A DNA stretch of 64,000 bases from NCBI GenBank assembly GCA_017656255.1, contig JACDOE010000002.1, forward strand, positions 210,578-274,577, written 5' to 3'. The position numbers were made by a program, and so were the translations under genes. Under the pieces are notes generated by a model that had not been told where the DNA came from, made no database searches, and was given only the letters and a program-made list of their open reading frames with translations. This document shows positions 38,000-51,375 of this stretch, piece after piece (positions within the stretch are counted from its first letter, which is position 1; every line of letters starts with the position of its first letter). The DNA is from Bacillaceae bacterium. GTDB taxonomy: Bacteria > Bacillota > Bacilli > JACDOE01.

Positions 38000-39097
38000 A
38001 TGAAAAAAAGATTCCCAAAATCGATTCAATGGATATGGACAGTACTCATGCTATTTTTACTGGTATTTGCGGTAACAGCCTGTGGAACCGGGGATGAACA
38101 GGAAACGGTACAACCTGTTGAAAATAACGAACCGTCGGATCCGCAACCGGATGAGCAACCGGATCCGAAAGAAGATGAAACGGACAAAGAAGAGGAAGAA
38201 ACATTTAAATATACCGCTCCCTTCACCGGAGTCGGCACCAATGATGAGCTGCCCAAACGGGCGGTGATGGTCATGATCAACAATCATGCCAAAGCCAGGC
38301 CACAGTCGGGCCTGGACAAGGCGGACGTCGTCTATGAAGTGCTGGCAGAGGGGTCCATTACGCGAATGGCTGCCATCTACCATAGCCAGAAACCGAAAGT
38401 GATCGGCCCTGTCCGCAGCGTTCGCCCTTATTATATCGATCTTGGACTGGGATTTGATGCGGTGATTGTTCATGCCGGGGGAAGTCCGGCAGCCCTTCAG
38501 ATTCTCAGGGATCAGGGAATCGCTCACATGGATGAAATCTACAATGCCGGTGCTTATTTCTGGAGAGAGAGTTTCCGCAAAGCGCCGCACAATTTGTATA
38601 CCGATCTGGAGCGTATCTACCGGGGAGCGGAACGGCTCGGTTTTCGACAGTCAGGCAACATGCCTCACATGCTTTTCGTCAGTGAGGATCGGGAGCCGGA
38701 AGGAGATACGGCAGAGAAGATCGACATTTCATACACGTCCACCTACGGTGTTTCTTATGAGTATGACCCGGACAGCAAACAATACAAACGATTGACGCAG
38801 GGTGAACCGCACAACGATCTGACCACCGGTGAACAGCTGACAGCCACCAACGTTCTGGTGGTGAGTGCTTCCCACCGGATTCTCGACAATGAAGGGCGTC
38901 GTGCCATCGATGTTTATGGGCCGGGGAACGGCTATCTGTTCCAGCGTGGAAAAGTACAGAAAGTAACATGGGAGCGAAAAAACGGTCTGATCCGGGCCTA
39001 CATCGATGGTGAAGAAGTCGGGCTGTACCCGGGTAACACATGGGTCCACATCATCCCCAATGTCCCTGCCCTGGAAAACAAAGTGACGTATCAGTAA
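38000..39097 (+). CDS. yerB: YerB-like lipoprotein (DUF3048)
   Basis: The 365-residue lipoprotein has a signal peptide with lipobox VTAC (Cys28), an acidic Glu/Asp/Pro linker to about residue 70, then the two-part DUF3048 domain with RAVMVMINNHAKARPQSGLDKADVVYEVLAEGSITR and GPVRSVRPYYIDL. B. subtilis yerB occupies the same place. The role is unknown. ATG follows CAAGGAAGGCGAG. Confidence 0.9.
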   Translation: MKKRFPKSIQWIWTVLMLFLLVFAVTACGTGDEQETVQPVENNEPSDPQPDEQPDPKEDETDKEEEETFKYTAPFTGVGTNDELPKRAVMVMINNHAKARPQSGLDKADVVYEVLAEGSITRMAAIYHSQKPKVIGPVRSVRPYYIDLGLGFDAVIVHAGGSPAALQILRDQGIAHMDEIYNAGAYFWRESFRKAPHNLYTDLERIYRGAERLGFRQSGNMPHMLFVSEDREPEGDTAEKIDISYTSTYGVSYEYDPDSKQYKRLTQGEPHNDLTTGEQLTATNVLVVSASHRILDNEGRRAIDVYGPGNGYLFQRGKVQKVTWERKNGLIRAYIDGEEVGLYPGNTWVHIIPNVPALENKVTYQ

Positions 39098-39116
39098 GCT
39101 GGAAACAGGTTGTTTC

Positions 39117-39145
39117 TTGTCAAATCATCTTTTTTTGTCTAAGAT
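39117..39145 (+). promoter_or_regulatory. Sigma-A promoter of yerC
   Basis: TTGTCA at 39117-39122, 17-nt spacer, TAAGAT at 39140-39145. Confidence 0.65.
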
Positions 39146-39151
39146 GTTAAT

Positions 39152-39181
39152 AGTAAGCGTTTTAATACAATAAAACGTTAC
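39152..39181 (+). promoter_or_regulatory. Palindromic operator over yerC transcription start
   Basis: GTAAGCGTTTTA (39153-39164) and TAAAACGTTAC (39171-39181) form an inverted repeat with one unpaired G, starting 7 nt after the -10. The left half also resembles a CcpA cre box (12 of 14 positions by eye). Confidence 0.45.
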
Positions 39182-39215
39182 CGTCTTTCCATGTTAAAGG
39201 ACAGGGGGGAACCCA

Positions 39216-39515
39216 TTGCAGTTAGACAAGCTTCGCGGTAAAAAGGAACTGGATCAATTATTTGAAGCGATTCTCTCGCTGAAGGACAAAGACGAGTGCT
39301 ATATCTTCTTTGACGATCTCTGTACCGTCAACGAGGTAAAGTCCCTGGCACAGCGTCTTGAAGTGGCGCGGATGCTCGGAGAAGGATATACCTATAACCA
39401 GATCGAAACGGAAACCGGTGCCAGTACGGCGACCATCTCCAGAGTGAAACGCTGTTTAAATTACGGTAACGACGGCTACCAGATGGTTCTGAACCGAATT
39501 TACGATAAAAAATAG
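39216..39515 (+). CDS. yerC: YerC/YecD family TrpR-like regulator
   Basis: The 99-residue protein of the TrpR-related YerC family has FFDDLCTVNEVKSLAQRLEVARML followed by the HTH YNQIETETGASTATISRVKRCLNYG. It starts with TTG at 39216 behind ACAGGGGG. In B. subtilis it also lies between yerB and pcrB. DNA-binding function is likely; target genes are unknown. A terminator follows. Confidence 0.92.
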   Translation: MQLDKLRGKKELDQLFEAILSLKDKDECYIFFDDLCTVNEVKSLAQRLEVARMLGEGYTYNQIETETGASTATISRVKRCLNYGNDGYQMVLNRIYDKK

Positions 39516-39527
39516 GCTCTGTTAAGC

Positions 39528-39565
39528 AAACCCTGCTCGGATACCGGATGAGTCAGGGTTTTTTC
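39528..39565 (+). terminator. Terminator after yerC
   Basis: AAACCCTG (39528-39535) pairs with CAGGGTTT (39554-39561), followed by TTTC. Confidence 0.8.
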
Positions 39566-39628
39566 TTTTGCAGGCACATCAGGTATAATGAAAAACGCAG
39601 AGTTTTTAACAGGAAAAGAGGGAAACGG

Positions 39629-40330
39629 GTGCAATCGGTCAATCAATGGAGACATGTATTCAAGCTCGATCCGGCTAAAGAGATCGATGATGACTCACTG
39701 GAAAAAGTCTGTGAATCCGGAACGGATGCGATTATGGTCGGCGGAAGTACGGGCGTTACGTTTGACAATACCGTCCGGCTTCTTTCCCGTGTCCGCCGTT
39801 TTGCCGTGCCCTGCTGCCTGGAAGTGTCACAGCTGGATGCGGTGGTTCCCGGATTTGATCTTTATCTGGTTCCGGTCGTGCTCAACGCCGGTTCACCGGA
39901 GTGGATTATCGGTTCCCATGTCAGGGGCCTGAAAGAATACGGTCCGTTTGTTCCCTGGGAGCAGGTGATGGTAGAAGGCTATGTAGTCCTGAACGATGAT
40001 TCGTCTGTGGCCGGTGTCACCGAGAGCCGCCATCCCGGGGGGTTAAAGGATGTCAAAGCCTATGCACAGCTGGCGGATCGCCTGCTTAAACTGCCCATTT
40101 TCTATATGGAATACAGTGGGACATACGGGGATCCGGAATGGGTGAAAGAGGTCAAGAAAACACTGACCGACAGCCGCCTTTTTTACGGAGGCGGGATCAA
40201 AAACGCGGAGCAGGCGGAAGAAATGGCCCACTATGCCGACACGGTCGTCGTGGGTAACATCATTTATGAAGATGTGAATCAAGCGCTGCAAACCGTTGAA
40301 GGGGTCAAATCGGCCGGTACCCCCTTATAA
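39629..40330 (+). CDS. pcrB: Heptaprenylglyceryl phosphate synthase
   Basis: TIM-barrel prenyltransferase that joins heptaprenyl diphosphate to sn-glycerol-1-phosphate, giving the archaeal-type ether lipids found in Bacillales. The 233-residue product has HVFKLDPAKEIDDDSLEKVCESGTDAIMVGGSTGVT, YMEYSGTYGDP and LFYGGGIKNAEQAEEMA phosphate-binding motifs. GTG at 39629 follows AAGAGGGA; the longer frame from 39548 would begin inside the yerC terminator. Followed by pcrA as in B. subtilis. Confidence 0.95.
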   Translation: MQSVNQWRHVFKLDPAKEIDDDSLEKVCESGTDAIMVGGSTGVTFDNTVRLLSRVRRFAVPCCLEVSQLDAVVPGFDLYLVPVVLNAGSPEWIIGSHVRGLKEYGPFVPWEQVMVEGYVVLNDDSSVAGVTESRHPGGLKDVKAYAQLADRLLKLPIFYMEYSGTYGDPEWVKEVKKTLTDSRLFYGGGIKNAEQAEEMAHYADTVVVGNIIYEDVNQALQTVEGVKSAGTPL

Positions 40331-40415
40331 TCAGCATGGTCATTCACAGGAAAATCGATTATGATAGAGTAGGAAGAAATCGAACATCAGTTCGTTATTT
40401 TTAAATGGGAGGGTC

Positions 40416-44694
<4,279 letters not shown>

Positions 44695-44715
44695 AAAATG
44701 AGAGAGGGATCGGAC

Positions 44716-45747
44716 ATGAAAAAAGTGTTTTTAAGGGGACTGGTGGTTGCCGTCACCGCCGGCATTCTATTACTCAGCGGGTGTTCATTATTCAATGGGG
44801 ATAAAGAATCGGAACCATCGATCACGGAACCGATGGTATCGCCGGTCATCAATGTATCCGATGATTATTATCCGGGAAAGTTGCCCTATGAGCCGAGTCA
44901 AACAAGGGGCATGATTCACAATGTCGGGACCCGTGTTGATATGACCCGTCTCGAACTGGGTTTGATGGAAATAGCCGGGGATACGTTTGACCGTGACCAG
45001 TATCTGTTTCAGGAAGGGCAAATCATTGAACGGGAAGATATAGAGAAATGGTTCGAAGGCACCCCCAATTTGCTGCATGTTCTCGAACATGATTATTTGA
45101 ACCGTGAAAACGGTGAGCTGGCCGGAACGGTGATTGCGATCAGTCTCAGCCCGGTCGTGACAAAACAGGAAGAAACCGTCACCCTGACCGAGGATGAGCT
45201 CCGGGAACTTGGAAAAAATTTCGCCGGCCAGGTTATTGGGGCGGTACGGGAAACCGAACCGGATGTCCCCATGGTTCTGTCCCTGTATGTCACCAATCCG
45301 GAATCTTCGCTGATCCCCGGGCATTTCATTGCGGTGGGAAAAGTAAACAGTGAAGAGGACTCCGTGTCCGACTGGAAAAATATCAACGAAAAGTATTATC
45401 TGTTGCCCGGTGATGAGATTTTTGAGGATCATATCAGGATCTCTCGCAATTATGATCAGTTTCAGGAAGAGATACAGACCTTTTTCTCTGATTATATCGG
45501 GGTGGTCGGCGTGGCCCGGTTCGTGCAGGACCGGATGGTAGAACTCACCCTGACCGCGACAGCCGAATATGATTCCAAAACAGAATCCCTGCAGTTTGCC
45601 CAGTATGCGGCCAGTTTGTTCCCCGAGTATTTCGACGACCAGGTCCATATTAACTTGTATGTGGAAACGATTGACCGGCCTATGGCTATTTATGTTCGTC
45701 CACCGGCCGGCCAGGGAGATCCCTTTTTCCATGTCTACCGGAAATAA
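44716..45747 (+). CDS. camS: CamS-family sex pheromone lipoprotein
   Basis: The 343-residue lipoprotein has a signal peptide with lipobox LLSGC (Cys23). The CamS domain covers the rest, with GMIHNVGTRVDMTRLELGLMEIA and KYYLLPGDEIFEDHIRI segments. In staphylococci and enterococci the signal peptide of such proteins yields a mating pheromone; in Bacillus the equivalent is yerH, and the role is unknown. ATG at 44716 follows GAGAGGG. Confidence 0.9.
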   Translation: MKKVFLRGLVVAVTAGILLLSGCSLFNGDKESEPSITEPMVSPVINVSDDYYPGKLPYEPSQTRGMIHNVGTRVDMTRLELGLMEIAGDTFDRDQYLFQEGQIIEREDIEKWFEGTPNLLHVLEHDYLNRENGELAGTVIAISLSPVVTKQEETVTLTEDELRELGKNFAGQVIGAVRETEPDVPMVLSLYVTNPESSLIPGHFIAVGKVNSEEDSVSDWKNINEKYYLLPGDEIFEDHIRISRNYDQFQEEIQTFFSDYIGVVGVARFVQDRMVELTLTATAEYDSKTESLQFAQYAASLFPEYFDDQVHINLYVETIDRPMAIYVRPPAGQGDPFFHVYRK

Positions 45748-45796
45748 TTCCATTTCCTTTTAGGCATACTAGGGGAAGGAAAAAGGAGGGGCAAAC

Positions 45797-47344
45797 ATGG
45801 TCGTAACATTTCAAAATGAACCATTTACCGATTTTACGAATGAAACCAATAAACAGGAATTTGAGCAGGCATTGCAAACGGTCGAACAACAATTGGGCAG
45901 AGAATACGAATTGAACATCGGTGGAGAAAAGATTTACACGCAGAAGAAAATTACCTCTCTCAATCCTTCCCGAACCAGTGAAGTCATTGGATATGCGGCG
46001 CGAGCCGACCAGAAACTGGCGGAACTTGCCATTCAGACGGCAGCGGAAAAATTTGAGGAATGGAAAGCGGTTCCGCCGGACCATCGTGCCCGGTATCTGT
46101 ATAAAGCAGCCGCCATTTTAAGGCGAAAACGGCATGAATTTTCAGCATGGATGGTCAAGGAGGCCGGCAAAAGCTGGCCGGAGGCCGATGCGGATACGGC
46201 AGAAGCGATCGATTTTATGGAGTATTACGGCCGTCAGATGGAGAAACTGGGCGAACGGCAACCGCTGACGCGGATTCCCACTGAAGATAATGAGATGAGC
46301 TATATTCCCCTCGGCGTGGGGATAATTATTCCGCCCTGGAATTTTCCGCTGGCGATCATGGTCGGAATGACTACCGCCGCCGTGGTGGCCGGCAATACGG
46401 TGGTGTTGAAACCGGCCAGCACCACCCCGGTGGTGGCGGCCAAATTTATGGAGATCCTTGAGGAAGCCGGAATTCCCCCGGGTGTCGTTAATTATGTGCC
46501 GGGCAGCGGTTCGGAAGTGGGGGAATATCTGGTCAAACATCCGCTGACCCGTTTTATCAGTTTTACCGGTTCGCGGGATGTGGGTCTCCGTATCAACGAA
46601 CTGGCGGCGAAACGGGCGGAAGGGCAGAAATGGATCAAACGGGTGACGGCGGAGATGGGCGGAAAAGATTCAATCGTTGTCGACCGTGATGCGGATCTGG
46701 AATTTGCAGCCCATAATATTGTGATTTCCGCTTTTGGTTTCTCCGGCCAGAAGTGTTCCGCCTGTTCCCGGGCGATTGTGCATCAGGATGTGTATGATGA
46801 GGTGCTGGACAAAGTGGCGGAAAAGACGCGTGCCTTGAAGGTGGGCGATGTCCGGGACTTTCAGTATTTTATGGGGCCGGTGATTGATCAGTCTGCTTTT
46901 GACAAGATCATGCGCTATATTGCCATCGGCAAAACGGAAGGAAAGCTGGTGACCGGCGGCAGTCGGGGAGACGACAGCGGGTATTATATCCAGCCGACGG
47001 TGTTTGCCGATGTGGATCCGGAAGCGGTTATCATGCAGGAAGAAATTTTCGGACCGGTGGTCGCCTTTACGCCGGCGCGGGATTTTGATCATGCCCTGGA
47101 AATCGCCAACAATACGGAATATGGCCTGACCGGATCGGTGTTTACTCGTAACCGGGCCCATATCGAGAAAGCACGGACGGAGTTTCATGTGGGTAATCTA
47201 TATTTTAACCGCAAGTGTACCGGTGCGCTGGTCGGCGTTCATCCCTTCGGCGGGTTTAATATGTCGGGGACGGATTCCAAGGCGGGCGGTCCGGATTATC
47301 TGCTCTTGTTCACACAGGCGAAACTGACGTCGGAATTGTTGTGA
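45797..47344 (+). CDS. Delta-1-pyrroline-5-carboxylate (L-glutamate semialdehyde) dehydrogenase
   Basis: Oxidises glutamate-gamma-semialdehyde to glutamate with NAD, the second step of proline and a late step of arginine degradation. The 515-residue aldehyde dehydrogenase has the catalytic Cys320 in SGQKCSACS and Glu286 in TAEMGGKD, plus [10 protein letters not shown]. It matches the RocA/PruA group in its N-terminal pattern and length. No proline dehydrogenase gene lies nearby. ATG follows AAAAGGAGGGG. Not part of an evident operon. Confidence 0.93.
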   Translation: MVVTFQNEPFTDFTNETNKQEFEQALQTVEQQLGREYELNIGGEKIYTQKKITSLNPSRTSEVIGYAARADQKLAELAIQTAAEKFEEWKAVPPDHRARYLYKAAAILRRKRHEFSAWMVKEAGKSWPEADADTAEAIDFMEYYGRQMEKLGERQPLTRIPTEDNEMSYIPLGVGIIIPPWNFPLAIMVGMTTAAVVAGNTVVLKPASTTPVVAAKFMEILEEAGIPPGVVNYVPGSGSEVGEYLVKHPLTRFISFTGSRDVGLRINELAAKRAEGQKWIKRVTAEMGGKDSIVVDRDADLEFAAHNIVISAFGFSGQKCSACSRAIVHQDVYDEVLDKVAEKTRALKVGDVRDFQYFMGPVIDQSAFDKIMRYIAIGKTEGKLVTGGSRGDDSGYYIQPTVFADVDPEAVIMQEEIFGPVVAFTPARDFDHALEIANNTEYGLTGSVFTRNRAHIEKARTEFHVGNLYFNRKCTGALVGVHPFGGFNMSGTDSKAGGPDYLLLFTQAKLTSELL

Positions 47345-47415
47345 TGGTTGGGGTGGTCGTCGTTCCGTCACCTTTTACCCTGAGGCGGACTCTCTTCTTT
47401 TATGAAAAGACAGTT

Positions 47416-47443
47416 TTGAAACAATTAGCATCCCAAATATAAT
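47416..47443 (+). promoter_or_regulatory. Promoter of the TagO-like gene
   Basis: TTGAAA at 47416-47421, 16-nt spacer, TATAAT at 47438-47443. The predicted start of transcription falls at the first bases of the next hairpin. Confidence 0.5.
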
Positions 47444-47448
47444 CATCT

Positions 47449-47477
47449 GTTCCTCATTTGAATGAGGAACTTTTTTT
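47449..47477 (+). terminator. Perfect-palindrome terminator after the P5C dehydrogenase gene
   Basis: GTTCCTCATT (47449-47458), TG, AATGAGGAAC (47461-47470), then TTTTTTT. It begins where transcripts from the promoter at 47416 would start. Confidence 0.8.
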
Positions 47478-47539
47478 ATGCGTTATTCCGCCGTTTCTGG
47501 TCAAACTAGAAAAAACAGGTTATCTTGAGGCGATCCCAT

Positions 47540-48505
47540 ATGTTGACTTATACTACCTATTTTATCCTCAGTTTCATCCTGGTCTATCTGCTGATTCCCG
47601 TATTTCGCCGCGGTGCAGTCTACGTCGGCATGGTCGATCATCCAGGCGGCCGCAAAATGCATGAAAAACCGGTTCCCCTGTCCGGCGGTGTTGCTATTTT
47701 TGCCGGGATCATGCTGGTTCTGTGGGGATGGACGGATGAATCCTCGTTGATTTACGTACTGGCTACCGGCGGGATTCCTCTGGTACTGGCAGGTATCATC
47801 GATGACTGGTTTAAAAGTAAGGGAAAAGATTTTCCCGCCCTCATTAAACTTCTGGTTCAGCTGTCGTCCGGGCTGGTTGTCTATCTGGGAGGCGTCAGGC
47901 TGGAAGGGATCAGCAATTTCCTGGGACTGAACCGTTTTCCGGCTGAGTTTATTCCCTTTCCCGGTTGGCTTTCCCTGTTGACGACGATACTGTGGATAAC
48001 TGCGATGATCAACATGATCAATTTTCTGGACGGAGTGGACGGGCTGGCCGGCGGTGTGACCGTGATTTCCGGCATGACGCTGTTTCTGGTGGCCTTTGTT
48101 CGGGGACAGACGGAAGTGGCCGTATTGTCTGCTGTGGTCGTTGGCGGTAGCCTCGCCTTTTTGCGGTACAATTTTTATCCGGCCACGGTCTTTCTCGGGG
48201 ATGCGGGGTCCATGTTTCTCGGTTACATTCTAGGTTTTATTTCATTGTACGGTGCGGTGAAAAGTGCCACCCTGTTTACGATCGGGATTACGGTTCTGGC
48301 ACTGGGGGTTCCGGTGCTGGATACGATGCAGGTACTGATCACCCGGTTCAGGCAGGGCGTTCCGGTGTACCGGCCTGACCGGCAGCATATGCATCACCGC
48401 CTGTTAAAAAGGGGACTTAACCCGAAACAGACGGTTTATGTGTTGTATCTGGCCAGTCTGTTTTTTTCGATTCTGTCTCTCCTGCTGGTATTATTTATTT
48501 TTTGA
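47540..48505 (+). CDS. Undecaprenyl-phosphate sugar-1-phosphate transferase (TagO/WecA type)
   Basis: Polyprenol-phosphate glycosyltransferase that loads GlcNAc-1-phosphate (or a related sugar) on undecaprenyl phosphate, the first step for teichoic acids or other surface glycopolymers. The 321-residue membrane protein has the family motifs NMINFLDGVDGLAGG, FLGDAGSMFLGY and DRQHMHHRLL. ATG at 47540 follows TTGAGGCGATC; an upstream TTG at 47525 is less likely. It precedes a YbjQ gene and the acyltransferase operon; a joint role in surface polymer synthesis is plausible but inferred. Confidence 0.9.
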   Translation: MLTYTTYFILSFILVYLLIPVFRRGAVYVGMVDHPGGRKMHEKPVPLSGGVAIFAGIMLVLWGWTDESSLIYVLATGGIPLVLAGIIDDWFKSKGKDFPALIKLLVQLSSGLVVYLGGVRLEGISNFLGLNRFPAEFIPFPGWLSLLTTILWITAMINMINFLDGVDGLAGGVTVISGMTLFLVAFVRGQTEVAVLSAVVVGGSLAFLRYNFYPATVFLGDAGSMFLGYILGFISLYGAVKSATLFTIGITVLALGVPVLDTMQVLITRFRQGVPVYRPDRQHMHHRLLKRGLNPKQTVYVLYLASLFFSILSLLLVLFIF

Positions 48506-48563
48506 AACTTAATTCAGGGTGGCACGTATTAATGTATATCAATCATTTCAAGGAGTGGTTCAT

Positions 48564-48878
48564 ATGATCATGACGACAACATCAACCCTGCAGAATGCCG
48601 AAGTTGACCAGTACCTGGGTGTGGTCAGCGGTGAAGTGATCCTGGGTGCAAACGTAGTGCGTGATTTTCTCGCCAGTATTACAGATGTGATCGGCGGCCG
48701 GAGCGGTACATATGAAAACAAGCTGTCAGAAGGCCGGGAGATGGCGCTGGGTGAAATTGAGAACAAGGCACGACAGATGGGGGCCGATGCTGTGATCGGC
48801 ATTGACCTCGACTTTGAGACCCTGCGGGACGGGATGATGATGGTGATCGCCACCGGCACGGCAGTTAAGTTAAAATAG
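48564..48878 (+). CDS. YbjQ/UPF0145 family protein
   Basis: The 104-residue product matches the YbjQ family: LGVVSGEVILGANVVRDFLASITDVIGGRSGTYENKL and GADAVIGIDLDFETL...MVIATGTAV. These proteins form pentameric rings; function unknown. ATG at 48564 has AAGGAG at 48550-48555. Confidence 0.9.
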   Translation: MIMTTTSTLQNAEVDQYLGVVSGEVILGANVVRDFLASITDVIGGRSGTYENKLSEGREMALGEIENKARQMGADAVIGIDLDFETLRDGMMMVIATGTAVKLK

Positions 48879-48914
48879 GAACTGGCTCATAAATTTCATT
48901 TGCAAAGTTGTAAC

Positions 48915-48955
48915 ACCCGGCTCTTATTGGTGAAGCCGGGTTATTTTTATTTTTT
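48915..48955 (+). terminator. Terminator after the YbjQ gene
   Basis: ACCCGGCT (48915-48922) pairs with AGCCGGGT (48934-48941), followed by TATTTTTATTTTTT. Confidence 0.85.
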
Positions 48956-48985
48956 CGACATTACCTGTCTAAATGAAGAAAATTA

Positions 48986-48994
48986 TGGTAGAAT
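48986..48994 (+). promoter_or_regulatory. Extended -10 promoter of the SGNH-MBOAT operon
   Basis: TGGTAGAAT at 48986-48994 is an extended -10, with a weak -35 CTGTCT at 48965-48970. It gives a short leader to the start at 49048. Confidence 0.45.
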
Positions 48995-49047
48995 AATGTC
49001 GTTATTTTAAATAATTTGCTATTTAATAGAAAAGCAGGGAGATAAAG

Positions 49048-50163
49048 ATGAAGCGACTGATCAACCGGGCGGGATGGTGGCGCCCCAATCTTCGTGTCCT
49101 TCTATTGACTGTCCTGTTTTTATGGATACTGGACCAGATCATAATGGCGGTGTTTGACCATCAGGTCAACGGAGAAGGAACTTTTCGCCTAAAAATAGAG
49201 GAAAAAAGAGTACTCGAGGGTTACCTGGAAAAAATCGAGGCAGATCCGCACCCGAAAGTGATCATGATCGGTGATTCCGTCATGTTCGGTTCGGCTGCGC
49301 GAATGGACGATCAGACCATTCCGGCATGGTTTCATCAATATATCGGGGATCAATCCGGTGGGGAGATGCACGTTTATAACCTGGGTCTTCGCGGACTGGG
49401 GATCGCAGATGCCTATTATCTCCTCAAACGCCTGCAAAAGCCGGAAAACAACATTGAATGGATCGTGTACAACATCAATACCGGCTGGTTCACCCGGGAA
49501 AACATAATCAACCGGCCATTTATCCTTGACCTGCATGAGCCTGAATCCATCCCCTGTAACCGGCTGGGACTTGACCCGCCTCCTGCACGCGATGCAGAGG
49601 GCTGGATCCAGGACCATATCATGGATAAATGGAAACTCTACCACTACCGTTATCTGGTCAGTCACTGGCTGTTTGGAAAACCGCTGATTCAACGTCTGCA
49701 GGACGAAGCAAACCAGTTGTATAACCAAACGGACAATGAAGATGAAGAACACATTTACGATCCCTGGTATGAAAAAGAGTGGGATCAACGCTTTGCCGGG
49801 GATTGGAAAATCGGAGCGATTTATCATGGCAATACGCAGTGGCAGTACTTTGAATACCTGCTCCAGTTAATGAAAAAGACGTCTTCCAATTCGCTTGTCT
49901 TCTTTACACCACGAAACGGGGAACTTCTTGAGAAATATGACAAAGTGGATCATCAGTTGATGGCAAAGAGCAAACAAACAATCAGGGAAACGGCACATAA
50001 GTACGGTGTGGCGATTGTCGATTATGAAGATTTGCTGGCGTCCTCTTATTTTTCCGACAGTATCCACCCCCTTCCCGAGGGAAACCGCATCATTGCCGAA
50101 CAGCTGGCACACGACATGCGCCGCTTACTTGACCATCAGGGGAACAGGAGAACGGAACCGTGA
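49048..50163 (+). CDS. SGNH-family (DltD/AlgX-like) surface acyl-transfer protein
   Basis: The 371-residue product has one N-terminal membrane helix (about 16-35) and an extracytoplasmic SGNH-hydrolase-like domain: Ser nucleophile in MIGDSVMFGS (Ser77), a GLRGLGIADAYYLL segment, and the Asp337/His340 pair in SDSIHPLPEGN. This is the layout of DltD and of alginate-O-acetylation proteins that receive an acyl group from an MBOAT partner and pass it to a surface polymer. The next gene is that MBOAT partner, overlapping by 4 nt. ATG follows CAGGGAG. The polymer and acyl group are unknown. Confidence 0.85.
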   Translation: MKRLINRAGWWRPNLRVLLLTVLFLWILDQIIMAVFDHQVNGEGTFRLKIEEKRVLEGYLEKIEADPHPKVIMIGDSVMFGSAARMDDQTIPAWFHQYIGDQSGGEMHVYNLGLRGLGIADAYYLLKRLQKPENNIEWIVYNINTGWFTRENIINRPFILDLHEPESIPCNRLGLDPPPARDAEGWIQDHIMDKWKLYHYRYLVSHWLFGKPLIQRLQDEANQLYNQTDNEDEEHIYDPWYEKEWDQRFAGDWKIGAIYHGNTQWQYFEYLLQLMKKTSSNSLVFFTPRNGELLEKYDKVDHQLMAKSKQTIRETAHKYGVAIVDYEDLLASSYFSDSIHPLPEGNRIIAEQLAHDMRRLLDHQGNRRTEP

Positions 50164-51356
50164 TTTTCAATACGCTTATTTATGGACTCTTTCTCATTAC
50201 ATTTTTTATATTGTACTGGTTTGTCATTCCGGCACGGTGGCGGCCAATTTCCATGCTGACGGCCAGTTTCATCTTTTTTTCCTATCATTTTTTCATACAT
50301 ACGTTGCTCATCCTGGGCCTGACCATCCTGGTCTACGTGCTGGGACAGGCCATCCACCGGTATGACCGAAAAAAATTGTTCATGACGCTGGGAGTCGTAC
50401 TGACCCTGGGAACCCTGGCTTATTACAAATACACAGAACTGGTAGTCAGTACCCTGAATGATTTGTTCATTCTGATGGAGCAGTCGGCTCGGTTGCCCGT
50501 TCCCGACATTGTGGTGCCGCTTGGAATTTCATTTTTTACCTTTCAATATGTTCATTATCTGGTCGATGTGTACCGGGGGGAAACGCCGAAATCATCGTTT
50601 GTGGAATTCGCGGTTTATATCATGTTTTTTCCCACCCTGGTCAGCGGCCCGATTGAGCGGTTTCAGCGGTTTAATCTGCAGACGCATGAAAATCTGGGGC
50701 GGTTCCGGCGTGAATATTTGTTTGAAGGGTTTACCCGGATTATGATCGGCCTGTTTAAGAAAATTGTGATTGCCGATTCCCTGACCCCTTTTACCGAAGG
50801 TTTGCAAATGGCGGGGCTGGATACAGTGGATTACTGGATTGCCGCCTATGCCTATGCCATTAAAATCTATATGGATTTTTCAGGGTATTCGGACATTGCC
50901 ATTGGCAGTGCCCGCCTGTTCGGATACCGGATCATGGAAAATTTCAACTGGCCTTATTTACAGCGCAATCTATCCTTATTCTGGCGGAACTGGCATATGT
51001 CCCTGACCAGCTGGTTTCGGGATTATCTGTACATTCCGCTCGGAGGAAGCCGGGTCCGGCAATGGAAGGCAATCCGCAATATCCTGATCGTGTGGGCGGC
51101 GACGGGGATCTGGCATGGAGCCGCCTGGCACTTTATGGGCTGGGGACTGTTTCATGCCTTCGGCCTGATTGTATTACGATTCTATACGCAATATCTGGCG
51201 GCTTATGTGACGCGTTTCATCCGCCATGACAGGGTGATGGCTGGATTGAGCGGCCTGCTGACGTTTCATTATGTCGTGGTGGGCTGGGTGTTTTTTGTGT
51301 GCGATTTTAAACAGAGTCTTTACGTGATTTCGAGAATGTTCGGGATCAACGGATGA
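50160..51356 (+). CDS. MBOAT-family membrane acyltransferase (DltB/AlgI-like)
   Basis: The 398-residue multi-pass membrane protein moves an acyl group across the membrane. It has the MBOAT markers PLGISFFTFQYVHYLVDVYRG, YIMFFPTLVSGPIERFQRF, FRDYLYIPLGGSR and the catalytic His319 in TGIWHGAAWHF. GTG start at 50160 overlaps the stop of the SGNH gene; it follows GGGGAACAGGAG. No DltA or DltC gene is present, so a CoA-linked donor such as acetyl-CoA is more likely than D-alanyl carrier protein. A microprotein gene starts at its stop codon. Confidence 0.9.
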   Translation: MIFNTLIYGLFLITFFILYWFVIPARWRPISMLTASFIFFSYHFFIHTLLILGLTILVYVLGQAIHRYDRKKLFMTLGVVLTLGTLAYYKYTELVVSTLNDLFILMEQSARLPVPDIVVPLGISFFTFQYVHYLVDVYRGETPKSSFVEFAVYIMFFPTLVSGPIERFQRFNLQTHENLGRFRREYLFEGFTRIMIGLFKKIVIADSLTPFTEGLQMAGLDTVDYWIAAYAYAIKIYMDFSGYSDIAIGSARLFGYRIMENFNWPYLQRNLSLFWRNWHMSLTSWFRDYLYIPLGGSRVRQWKAIRNILIVWAATGIWHGAAWHFMGWGLFHAFGLIVLRFYTQYLAAYVTRFIRHDRVMAGLSGLLTFHYVVVGWVFFVCDFKQSLYVISRMFGING

Positions 51357-51375
51357 TGAAGGAGGGTGAGCCAGC

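Noticed and set aside
44788..45753. 321-codon minus-strand frame opposite camS
   Set aside because: Overlaps a clear lipoprotein gene, lacks a ribosome site and family features.
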